NCBI RefSeq assembly: GCF_029626265.1
Contig: NZ_JARUBN010000001.1
Location: forward strand, 1,922,001 to 1,986,000
DNA length: 64,000 nucleotides
Direction of reading: 5' to 3'
From: Micromonospora sp. WMMD1102
GTDB lineage: Bacteria > Actinomycetota > Actinomycetes > Mycobacteriales > Micromonosporaceae
Each line of letters opens with the position of its first letter. Position 1 is the stretch's first letter. The notes under the pieces are model-generated. The model searched no databases. It saw only the letters and a program-made list of their open reading frames with translations, and was not told the DNA's origin. This document shows positions 42,156 through 49,936 of this stretch, one piece after another. A program made the translations under genes and the position numbers.

Positions 42156-42836
42156 ATGCAGATCTCTGGATCAGTCGCCCTGGTCACCGGGGCCAACCGT
42201 GGCCTCGGCCGGCACTTCGCGAGCCAACTGCTGGCGCGCGGCGCCAAGGTGTACGCCACCGCCCGCCGGCCCGAACTCATCGACCTGCCGGGTGCGCACG
42301 TGCTGCGGCTGGACATCACCGACCCGGCCTCGATAACCGCCGCCGCCGACGCGGCCCCGGACGTCACGCTGCTGGTCAACAACGCCGGCCTGGACACCGT
42401 CACCAATCTCGTCACCGGCGACCTGGCCGCCGTCCGGCGCGAGATGGACACCCACTTCTGGGGAACGCTCGGCATGATCAGGGCCTTCGCGCCCCGGCTC
42501 GGCGGCGGGGCGATCCTGAACGTGCTCTCCGTGATGTCGTGGTTCAACTACCGCGGGCACACCGCGTACGGGGCGGCGAAGGCCGCGCAGTGGAACCTGA
42601 CCAACGGCGTACGCCTGGAACTCGCGCCGCAGAAGACGCTTGTGACCGCCCTGCACATCGGTGTGGTGGACACCGACATGTCCCGGAACCACGAGGGCCC
42701 GAAGATCGACCCGGCGGTGGTGGTACGGAGCGCGTTGGACGGGCTGGAGCAGGGACGGATCGAGGTGGTCGCCGACGAGTGGAGCGGCCAGGTGAAGGCA
42801 TCCCTGGCCGGCGACCCGAGTACCTTCTACGGATAG
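42156..42836 (+). CDS. Short-chain dehydrogenase/reductase
   Basis: A 226-residue classical SDR. The NAD(P) motif is VALVTGANRGLGRHFASQLL, NNAG is present (LLVNNAGLDTV), and the catalytic set is Ser in VLSVMSW with YGAAK in HTAYGAAKAAQWN. The basic residues ATARRPE after the second strand suggest NADPH. Substrate unknown. The operator-like palindrome at 42123 lies just upstream, so a TetR-type repressor probably controls it together with the divergent hydrolase. Confidence 0.9.
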   Translation: MQISGSVALVTGANRGLGRHFASQLLARGAKVYATARRPELIDLPGAHVLRLDITDPASITAAADAAPDVTLLVNNAGLDTVTNLVTGDLAAVRREMDTHFWGTLGMIRAFAPRLGGGAILNVLSVMSWFNYRGHTAYGAAKAAQWNLTNGVRLELAPQKTLVTALHIGVVDTDMSRNHEGPKIDPAVVVRSALDGLEQGRIEVVADEWSGQVKASLAGDPSTFYG

Positions 42837-43101
42837 CCTGCCCGCCCGCCGAGAACGGAACTCCGGCGACGACCCGGTACGCTCCGCCGGGCCGCAGCCG
42901 GGGCCGCCGCCGAGGTCGCCGGGCTGCTCGGGCCGAGCGGTTGGCTCAGGCGGAACACGACCGGGGACAGGCTCGTCCGGGCCGGCGTTCCGGCCGGGAT
43001 GCGGGCCGGCGGCCCCGCCCTCGGTGCGGGGCCGCCGGCGCCTGCGGTCGGCTCCGGGCGCAACGCCCGGAGAGACGCCCGACCGGCGGTGGAAGATCTG
43101 G
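42837..43101. other. Gap with no gene seen
   Basis: This stretch between the SDR stop and the GH62 remnant has no frame with supporting motifs or ribosome sites on either strand. Confidence 0.5.
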
Positions 43102-43350
43102 TCAGCAGGTGGAGTTGGTCTGGGTGAGCAGGCGAGGCGCCAGGGCAGGCTGTCGTGGTCGCCACCGGCGTTGGGGCCCATGCCCTGGTAGGCGTAGCGG
43201 ATGTCGGGCTGATGGTCAGGGTCCGGTCGACCTGGTCGCGGATCACCTCGCCGTGGCTGGTGTCCCTGCGCCAGGCGCCGCCGGGAAACGTGACGTTGTT
43301 GGCCCGGTGGTAGGCGCCCCCGCACGCCGTGCTGGCGGCACCCCGGATGC
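43102..43350 (-). pseudogene. C-terminal remnant of a GH62 arabinofuranosidase
   Basis: Reading the minus strand across frames gives RANNVTFPGGAWRRDTSHGE, VIRDQVDRTLTISP, then RYAYQGMGPNAGGDHDSLPW, then LLTQTNSTC and a stop. That order is the C-terminal end of secreted GH62 alpha-L-arabinofuranosidases. Two single-base deletions break it, one after TISP and one after PWRLA. The catalytic domain is absent. Its position beside the sigma factor carrying an arabinose-binding AbfB module suggests a lost arabinoxylan gene once under its control. Confidence 0.65.
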
Positions 43351-43811
43351 GGTACACATCCGTGCCCAAGGGTGGACGCCTGAGTGAGCGATAACATAAC
43401 GTCTGGTAGAGGACGCTCGCAAGAGGACGATTGCCGGGTGGCTGATAAGCGTGTCGCGCTTTCCGGGGGCCGCGTGTCGCCCGCGTTCTCTGCGGCCACC
43501 GGAACGGGGAGAACGTACGATATCCGTCGCGACGATCGCGGCCCACCGCGCCATTGTCGCGATTCTGTGGCCCGTCGCGGCCCCGACCGGTCGCCGCCGA
43601 ATTCGCGGCTGCTCCTTGACTCGGACGCCGACGTCCACCACAGTCAACCACCACACCGTCGGCGGCTCGGCTCGGGCAGGCTCGGCGCGTGGCGCGGTCG
43701 GTACCGCCTCGCCGTCCGCCCGGGGCGTCCCGCGGCCGGTGGTGCCGACCGGGCCCAGTGCCGTCCGGGCTGCCGTGACCACCGTGCGGGCAACTGGGAC
43801 AGCGATGGGAC
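43351..43811 (+). other. Gap before the sigma-AbfB gene
   Basis: About 460 bp without a recognisable gene on either strand. It contains AT-richer patches (GATAACATAACG near 43390) and a TTGACT hexamer near 43616. It likely holds the promoter of the sigma-AbfB gene; several overlapping open frames here look like GC-bias artefacts. Confidence 0.4.
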
Positions 43812-45428
43812 ATGCGAGCTACCCGTAGGAACGAGACGAGCCTGGTCGTCGCCGCGCAGGCCGGTGACCGGCAGGCGCTCGACGAGCTCACGATGGCGTA
43901 CCTGCCGGTGGTGTACACCATCGTCCGCAGGGCGTTGAGCGGCCATCCGGACGTGGACGACGTCGTGCAGGAGACGATGCTGCGCGCCCTGCGGGAGCTG
44001 CGCGGGCTGCGGGAGCCGGAGAGTTTCCGACCCTGGCTGGTGGCGATCACCCTGCGTCAGGTCAGCTCCCAGCTACAGCGGCAGCAGGTTGCCGCGGAAC
44101 GCGCGGCCGACCTGGACGAGGTGATCGGCGAGCCGGACGAGGCGGCCGGGATCGAGGACCAGACGCTGCTCCGCCTGGACCTGTCCGACCAGCGCCGGCA
44201 GGTGGTACGTGCCAGCCGTTGGCTCGACCCCGAGGACCGGGCGCTGCTCTCGCTCTGGTGGCTGGAGGTCGACGGAGGGCTGAGCAGGGCGGAGCTGGCG
44301 GCATCGCTGGGTGTCGGTACGGCGCACGCCGGCGTACGCGTCCAGCGGATGCGCCAGCAGCTGGAACTCAGCCGGACCCTGGTCGCCGCGATGGACGCCA
44401 GGCCGGGCTGCGACCGTCTCGTCGAGGTGCTGGCCGACTGGACCGGCGAGCCGAGTCCACTGTGGCGCAAGCGGATCAGCCGGCACGTCCGGTCCTGCCC
44501 GGTCTGCCTACGGCACGCCGACGGCCTGGTCGCACCGGAACGCCTGCTCGTGGGTCTCGTGCTGCTTCCCGTTCCGGCGGCGCTGGTGGTGTCGCTGACC
44601 GGTAAGGGCACCGTGGCGGGCACCGCGCTCGGCGGCGCCACGACGGTGGCTGCCGGGGCCAGCGGGATCGGTGGTTCCGGAGCGGTCGGTGCGGGCATCA
44701 AGGCGGGGCTGTTCAGCCAGCTCGGCCAGGTGATCGCGTCGCATCCCATCGTGACCGTGGTCGCCGCCGGCACGGTCGTGGCCGGTGCCACGGTCAGCAC
44801 GGCGCCCTGGTCGTCGTCGCCGTCCCCGCCGCCGCCAGCCGTGGCCGCGCCGACCCGGACACCCCAGGTCACCCCCTCGGCGGCTCCGAGCGTCGTCCCG
44901 CCCAGGTCGGCGCCGCCCGCGACGGCGACGGTCCCGCAGCGCCCCGAACCGACAGCTGCCGCGCCGTCGAGCACCGGGCTGCCGCAGCTGCCGCTGGGGA
45001 GCGTGTCGATGGAGTCGGTGAACCAGGTCGGACTCTTCCTGACGACCGGCGACGGTGGCCTCGGGGCGCTGGCCAGGGTCGGCGCCGACAGCGATCCGGC
45101 CGCCCGGCAGCGGGCGACGTTCCAGGCCGTCCCCGGTCTGGCCGACGACACCTGCGTCTCCTTCCGGGCCGAGGACGGGCGCTACCTGCGTCATCTGTCC
45201 TGGCGGGTGCGGTTGAGCGAGGACGTCGGCACCCCGCTGTTCCGGCAGGACGCAACGTTCTGCGTACGGGAGGGGGTGGTTCCGGGCTCCGTGTCGCTGG
45301 AGTCGTCAAACTACCCCGGCTGGTTCCTGCGCCACCGGAACTTCCAGTTGTGGGTGGACCGGTCGACCGGGGATCCGGGGTTCCGCGCCGACGCCTCGTT
45401 CCGGTCCCGGCCGCCACAGGCCGGTTGA
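43812..45428 (+). CDS. ECF sigma factor fused to zinc-binding segment, membrane span and AbfB sugar-binding module
   Basis: A 538-residue protein with an unusual order. Residues ~1-190 are an ECF sigma factor: region 2 (AYLPVVYTIVRRALSGHPDVDDVVQETMLRA) and region 4 (RALLSLWWLEVDGGLSRAELAASLGVGTAHAGVRVQRMRQ). Residues ~222-235 carry HVRSCPVC, the HxxxCxxC pattern of ZAS anti-sigma domains. Hydrophobic stretches follow (LLVGLVLLPVPAALVVSL; HPIVTVVAAGTVVAGATV). A Pro/Thr linker (~345-395) leads to an AbfB (CBM42-type beta-trefoil) module: SLESSNYPGWFLRHRNFQLWV and RADASFRSR. The sensor half is predicted outside the cell and the sigma half inside. It may be a one-protein receptor for arabinose-containing polymers, released by proteolysis or conformational change. 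Confidence 0.82.
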   Translation: MRATRRNETSLVVAAQAGDRQALDELTMAYLPVVYTIVRRALSGHPDVDDVVQETMLRALRELRGLREPESFRPWLVAITLRQVSSQLQRQQVAAERAADLDEVIGEPDEAAGIEDQTLLRLDLSDQRRQVVRASRWLDPEDRALLSLWWLEVDGGLSRAELAASLGVGTAHAGVRVQRMRQQLELSRTLVAAMDARPGCDRLVEVLADWTGEPSPLWRKRISRHVRSCPVCLRHADGLVAPERLLVGLVLLPVPAALVVSLTGKGTVAGTALGGATTVAAGASGIGGSGAVGAGIKAGLFSQLGQVIASHPIVTVVAAGTVVAGATVSTAPWSSSPSPPPPAVAAPTRTPQVTPSAAPSVVPPRSAPPATATVPQRPEPTAAAPSSTGLPQLPLGSVSMESVNQVGLFLTTGDGGLGALARVGADSDPAARQRATFQAVPGLADDTCVSFRAEDGRYLRHLSWRVRLSEDVGTPLFRQDATFCVREGVVPGSVSLESSNYPGWFLRHRNFQLWVDRSTGDPGFRADASFRSRPPQAG

Positions 45429-45627
45429 CAGCCGCGGTCAGCCGTCGACCCGTCCGCGGGTCCGGGTGCCTCGTCGGCCTCTTCCCTGCGTACGGGCGTC
45501 CGGCGTCGGCCCGACCTGCTGGCGTCCTCGCTGATAACAGAAAAACATTGTGAGATTCCTGCCAGCCGCCGAGGCGATCCGGGGCGGTGGAAAGTGTTGC
45601 CGTCGCCGGTCGTGGAACGTCGCATTC

Positions 45628-45639
45628 GAAAGCGCTTTC
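45628..45639. promoter_or_regulatory. LacI-family operator (GAAAGCGCTTTC)
   Basis: A perfect 12-bp palindrome with a central CG, in an AT-richer patch. This is the classic form of LacI-family operators ahead of xylanase, cellulase and arabinofuranosidase genes in actinobacteria. No such gene follows here. Confidence 0.6.
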
Positions 45640-45779
45640 CCGTTAGCCCCGACGACGGATCGGGCCCGGACATTGATGCATGCTCTTGAATACCTCAAAG
45701 AGGTCTGGCAATATCCCGTATATCCGCGTGGCGGGTCTACCTGGTTCCGTTCGACGTCGTGGCAAATTCTGTCATGAGG

Positions 45780-45795
45780 ATGTTAGCGATCACAT
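45780..45795. promoter_or_regulatory. Second LacI-type operator-like site
   Basis: ATGTTAGCGATCACAT matches a TGTTAGCGCTAACA-type operator at 12 of 16 symmetric positions. It lies 140 bp from the first site. The degenerate right half may show decay. Confidence 0.4.
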
Positions 45796-46233
45796 GATGG
45801 CTTGCAGCCGAGCGTCCGACCGGGTCGGCGCCGTGGCGCGGGCGTCGGGAGCCGGTGCGAGGTGGGTCGGACCGGCTCCCGGCACGCATCTGGACAAGTC
45901 GCCCCAGCCGTGGCTCGGCTGATCCGTGACTCCGCCGGACCGCACTCCTCCGGTCCACTCTGCGAAGTGTCCGATCGTTGAGGCGCGGCAGGAGCAGCCG
46001 GCGTGTCCGGATGATCTGGATTGTCGCGCCCCGTCTGTGCGCCCAGCTCGACAGTCTGCCCGCGAGGTATCACCCGGCCGGCGAGGCAGCGCTCCGCGCT
46101 GTCGAGCCGGCGCTGCTCGTCGGCAGATTCTCGGGAACCCATGGGGCATAGCGGCCAGGAACTGACCGCTATTGGTCCTAGTGTCTGAGTTGCCAGTTCG
46201 ACGAGGTGACTTCGAGACAGAGGAATGACGACC

Positions 46234-46761
46234 ATGGCGACGACGATCGAGAGCACCCTGACCGGTGAGCGGGCCGACCTGCTGGACGCCCTGGGCAAGG
46301 CGCGGTTCTTCCTGCGCTTCACCGCCCGTGAGCTCGACGACGAGCAGGCCGCCACCCGCAGCACGGCCAGCGAACTCTGTGTCGGCGGCCTGGTCAAGCA
46401 CGTCGCGGCGATGGAGCGGCAGTGGGCCCGGTTCATCGTCGACGGACCCTCGGGAATGCCGGCCGGCGACGACCCCGCCGCCTACGAGCAGCACGCGGCC
46501 AGTTTCCGCATGCTGCCCGGGGAGACCCTGGCCGGGATACTGGCGGAGTACGAGGAGATCGCGCGGCGCACCGACGAGCTGGTGCGTACGCTGCCCGACC
46601 TCGACGCCGGTCACGAGCTGCCGCCCGCCCCGTGGTTCACACCGGGTACCCGGTGGAGCGCGCGGCGGGTCATCCAGCACGTGATCGGCGAGACAGCGCA
46701 GCACGCCGGGCATGCCGACATCATCCGGGAGGCCATCGACGGGGCCAAGTCGATGGGCTAG
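46234..46761 (+). CDS. DinB-family protein
   Basis: A 175-residue helical protein. The metal-site histidines lie in LCVGGLVKHVAAMERQWARF and RRVIQHVIGETAQHAGHADIIREAIDG, the hallmark of the DinB/DUF664 superfamily. The open frame begins at an ATG at 46225, but GAGGA is directly adjacent to it; the ATG at 46234 has proper spacing and is preferred. Function is unknown; thiol transferase or stress roles are known for relatives. It is similar in type to the gene at 31525-32115. Confidence 0.88.
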   Translation: MATTIESTLTGERADLLDALGKARFFLRFTARELDDEQAATRSTASELCVGGLVKHVAAMERQWARFIVDGPSGMPAGDDPAAYEQHAASFRMLPGETLAGILAEYEEIARRTDELVRTLPDLDAGHELPPAPWFTPGTRWSARRVIQHVIGETAQHAGHADIIREAIDGAKSMG

Positions 46762-46821
46762 ACCCGGTCGGTGAATCCGGTCCATCGATGGCTGTCGCAA
46801 TCTTCCGAGGGGTGGCAGGAT

Positions 46822-46850
46822 GAAGTTAGTTGTCTGTCCAAACTAACTTC
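46822..46850. promoter_or_regulatory. Long inverted repeat upstream of GH12 gene, ROK/XylR-type operator candidate
   Basis: GAAGTTAGTT and AACTAACTTC form perfect 10-bp arms with a 9-bp spacer (GTCTGTCCA), 47 bp ahead of the GH12 start. The AGTTAGTTTG/CAAACTAACT style resembles sites I associate with ROK-family sugar repressors in actinobacteria. It overlaps the likely promoter, so repression in the absence of substrate is the simplest reading. Confidence 0.6.
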
Positions 46851-46897
46851 GGAGGCCGTCGCCGGTCGGTGCGACCCGAGAGGACCAGGAGGCGCAG

Positions 46898-48004
46898 ATG
46901 AGATCCACCCGCTCGCCCGGGAACCCGCCACGGCGGCTCCGCGCCGGCCTCACGCTGGCCGCCGTGCCGCTGCTGGGCATCGGCCTGACGGTGGTGCTGA
47001 CCGCGCCGGCCAGCGCCGCCACCGGCTGCCGCGTCGACTACACGGTCAACCAGTGGTCCGGCGGCTTCAGCGCCAACGTCGCCCTGACCAACCTCGGCGA
47101 CCCGCTCAACGGGTGGCGGCTGGAATGGACCTTCCCGAGCGGCCAGACCGTCACCCAGGGCTGGGGCGGCCAGTTCAGCCAGAGCGGTGCCCGGGTGACG
47201 GTGACCAACGCGTCCTGGAACGCCACACTGGGCACCAACGCCACCGTCACCCCCGGCTTCAACGGAAGCTGGAGCGGGACGAACTCCCCGCCCACCTCGT
47301 TCAGCCTCAACGGGGTGCCCTGCACCGGCGCACCCGGCACGACACAGCAGCCCACCGCCACTCCCGCGCCCACCCCCTCGCAGCCCGGCGCGGTCGCCTG
47401 GCGGTCCTCCGAGCAGTGGGGGACCTGGACCAACGGCGGGTACACGCTCTACAACAACATCTGGGGCAGCGGTGCCGGGAGCCAGACCATCTGGGCCAAC
47501 TCCTACGGCAACTGGGGCGTCACCGCCAACCACCCGAACACCGGCGGGGTGAAGTCCTATCCGAACGCCACCCGGAACGTCAACCGGAACCTGAGCGCGA
47601 TCGGCAGCCTCACCAGCGGCTTCAACGTCACGGTGCCGAACAGTGGGGCGTACGCGAGCACGTACGACATCTGGGCCGACAACCACAAGTACGAAATCAT
47701 GCTGTGGATGAACAAGACCGGCCCGGTCGGTCCGCTCGGCTCGTTGCAGACCACCGCGTCGTTGGGTGGACACACCTGGCAGGTCTACCGCGGCTCCAAC
47801 GGCGCCAACGAGGTCTTCTCGTTCATCCGCACCAGCAACACCAACTCGGGAACCGTCGACATCCGCGCCGTGCTGAACTGGATCCGCAACGCCGGCTGGT
47901 ACGGCGACGTCCTGGTCGGTGACGTCCAGTTCGGCTACGAGATCACCTCCTCGGCGGGCGGACTGAACTTCACCACGAACAGCTTCTCGGTGTCGTACAG
48001 CTGA
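46898..48004 (+). CDS. Secreted CBM2-GH12 endoglucanase
   Basis: A 368-residue secreted enzyme. The signal peptide ends near ASAAT. A CBM2 module follows (CRVDYTVNQWSGGFSANVAL ... GVPC), then a Thr/Pro linker and a GH12 beta-jelly-roll. Catalytic residues are the nucleophile Glu in KYEIMLWMNK and the acid/base Glu in VQFGYEITSS; GPVGPLGS and HTWQVYRGSNG are also typical. It cuts cellulose, mixed-linkage glucan or xyloglucan. AGGAGG lies five bases before the ATG. The inverted repeat at 46822-46850 probably controls it. Confidence 0.93.
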   Translation: MRSTRSPGNPPRRLRAGLTLAAVPLLGIGLTVVLTAPASAATGCRVDYTVNQWSGGFSANVALTNLGDPLNGWRLEWTFPSGQTVTQGWGGQFSQSGARVTVTNASWNATLGTNATVTPGFNGSWSGTNSPPTSFSLNGVPCTGAPGTTQQPTATPAPTPSQPGAVAWRSSEQWGTWTNGGYTLYNNIWGSGAGSQTIWANSYGNWGVTANHPNTGGVKSYPNATRNVNRNLSAIGSLTSGFNVTVPNSGAYASTYDIWADNHKYEIMLWMNKTGPVGPLGSLQTTASLGGHTWQVYRGSNGANEVFSFIRTSNTNSGTVDIRAVLNWIRNAGWYGDVLVGDVQFGYEITSSAGGLNFTTNSFSVSYS

Positions 48005-48062
48005 TCCACCGGGCGGGAAACCCGATCGACACCGCGGGAGCGCTGCGGCACCATCACCGGTC

Positions 48063-49379
48063 GTGAACCGCCTGCTCCGCAGGATGGCGCTCGACGTCAC
48101 TCCGTTACGCACCTCGCGGGACTTCCGGCTGCTCTTCGCCGCCAGCGGTGTCTCGGGGTTCGGCTCGTTCATCACCTACGTGACGATCCCGTTCCAGGTG
48201 TACGCGCTCACCGACGACCCGCTGCTGGTCGGCCTGCTCGGCGTCTGCGAACTCGTACCCCTGCTGGTGATGGCGTTCGTCGGTGGCGCACTGGCCGACT
48301 ATCTCGACCGCCGCGCACTCGTGCTGGGCGCGGAGGTCGGGTTCAGCGTGCTCGCCGGCGTACTCCTGGTCAACTCGCTCTTCGACCAGCCACACCTCTG
48401 GCTGCTCTACCTGGTCGCCGCGCTCACCGCCGCGATCGACGGCATCGCGCGCCCGGCGCTCGAAGGGCTCACCCCGCGGATCGTCGCCCTGGACGAGATC
48501 CCGGCGGCCAGCGCACTCAACGCGCTGCGGATGCAGGTCGCCCAGCTCGGCGGCCCCGCCGTCGCCGGAGTGCTGATCGCCTCGGTCGGCATGCCGTGGG
48601 TGTACGCGATAGACCTCGGCACGTTCGCGTTCTCGCTGGTCTGCCTCTACCTGATCAGGGCCGTTCCGCCCCCGCCGGCCGCCGAACGGCCGTCGCTGCG
48701 CTCGGTGCTGACCGGCCTGCGCTACGCGCGGAGCCGGCCGGAGCTGCTCGGCACCTACCTGGTGGACATCAACGCGATGTTCTTCGGCATGCCGCAGGCG
48801 CTCTACCCGTTCATGGCGAGCAAGCTCGGCGGCCCGGCCGTACTCGGGCTGCTCTACGCGGCGCCCGCCGCCGGTTCCCTGCTGGCGACGGTGACCTCCG
48901 GCTGGACCGGTCGGGTGCACCGGCACGGGCTGATGGTGGTGCTCGCCGCCGGGCTGTGGGGTGTCGGGATCGTCGGCTTCGGCCTGAGTGACTGGCTCTG
49001 GCTGGCGCTGCTCTTCCTCGCGTTCGCCGGCGCGGCCGACATGGTCTCCGGCATCTTCCGGATGACCATCTGGAACCAGACCATCCCCGACCACCTGCGT
49101 GGCCGGCTGGCCGGCATCGAGATGCTCTCCTACCTCACCGGGCCGCTGCTCGGCCAGCTCCGCTCCGGCGTCGCCGCCCGTTACCTCGGCATCGGCGGGT
49201 CGATCGTCTCCGGCGGCGTGCTCTGCGTGGTCGGCACGGTGGCGCTGGCGGCGGCCCTGCCGGCGTTCCTCCGCTACGACGGCCGGGACGGGCTGGCCCG
49301 GAAGCGGGCCGCCGACGAGGAGTGGGCGGCCCGGGCGGCCGCCAGCGAGGCGTCCCCGACTCCCGCCCCACCCGGATAG
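48063..49379 (+). CDS. MFS exporter (EntS/MFS_3-like)
   Basis: A 438-residue protein with about 12 helices. DFRLLFAASGVSGFGSFITYVTIPFQVYALT and GGALADYLDRRALVLGAEV (motif A variant) match the MFS_3/EntS-like group, which often exports siderophores or drugs. IWNQTIPDHLRGRLAGIEMLSYLTGPLLGQLRSG is a conserved loop of that group. The C-terminal tail is acidic and Pro-rich. The GTG start has no strong ribosome site. No siderophore genes are nearby. Confidence 0.87.
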   Translation: MNRLLRRMALDVTPLRTSRDFRLLFAASGVSGFGSFITYVTIPFQVYALTDDPLLVGLLGVCELVPLLVMAFVGGALADYLDRRALVLGAEVGFSVLAGVLLVNSLFDQPHLWLLYLVAALTAAIDGIARPALEGLTPRIVALDEIPAASALNALRMQVAQLGGPAVAGVLIASVGMPWVYAIDLGTFAFSLVCLYLIRAVPPPPAAERPSLRSVLTGLRYARSRPELLGTYLVDINAMFFGMPQALYPFMASKLGGPAVLGLLYAAPAAGSLLATVTSGWTGRVHRHGLMVVLAAGLWGVGIVGFGLSDWLWLALLFLAFAGAADMVSGIFRMTIWNQTIPDHLRGRLAGIEMLSYLTGPLLGQLRSGVAARYLGIGGSIVSGGVLCVVGTVALAAALPAFLRYDGRDGLARKRAADEEWAARAAASEASPTPAPPG

Positions 49380-49936
49380 CGCGCTGGCACCTCTTCCGGG
49401 CGCACTCTTCTCGGCGCACCTGCCTGACCACCCGGTCTGCCGACCCGCCCGCACCGTCGGGTGCCGGCCGGCCCGCCGGCCGGTGGGTATCCGACAGACA
49501 GCATCCCAATAGTCAGGAAGGACGCTACGCTTTCAGTCGATCCACCGGGGGGAGGGATCGCGCGTGTGGGGCAGGGCGGGGTCGGCGGATCGCCGGGTAC
49601 CCGGCGCGGTTCTCCGCCAGCGTGCCGGTGCGCCAGGCCATCCAGCCTGCGTTCAGTCGCGGTCCAGTCGCGCCTGGCATCGTCGGCCGAATCCGACGAC
49701 ATTGTGAGTTCCCGTGACGCTGGCAGAACATTCGAATGCGGCGATTCCGAACGGCGGGCCGGAGGGCACGCGCCCGGCCGGCGACACCACCGGTCCGACC
49801 GCCATTTTCGTACGTCGCCGGGAAAGCACCGGAACGTCCGGGAGGTGTTGCCAGCTGGCTTAGCCGTACCGCATTCCGGACGGCACTGTCGACATCCGCG
49901 CAGATGTCGGTGTCCGCGGCAGGGAGGGGGCAATCC
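49380..49936. other. Gap with no supported gene
   Basis: About 560 bp between the MFS exporter and the LAL regulator. Long open frames on both strands here look like composition artefacts with no motif or ribosome site. It likely holds the promoter of the LAL gene. An ATTGTGAG-type AT-richer patch is near 49700. Confidence 0.4.

Larger units (their letters stand above)
45429..46233. other. Gene-poor stretch with regulatory features
   Basis: About 800 bp with lower GC, two LacI-type operator-like palindromes, and no convincing coding frame. A frame from 45794 (MMACSRASD) has no good ribosome site or recognisable family. The stretch looks like an orphaned promoter region of a lost carbohydrate gene plus the promoter of the DinB gene at its end. 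Confidence 0.5.

Noticed and set aside
45680..45922. Plus-strand frame of 80 codons in the gene-poor stretch
   Set aside because: No ribosome site, no recognisable motif, and it runs through operator-like DNA.
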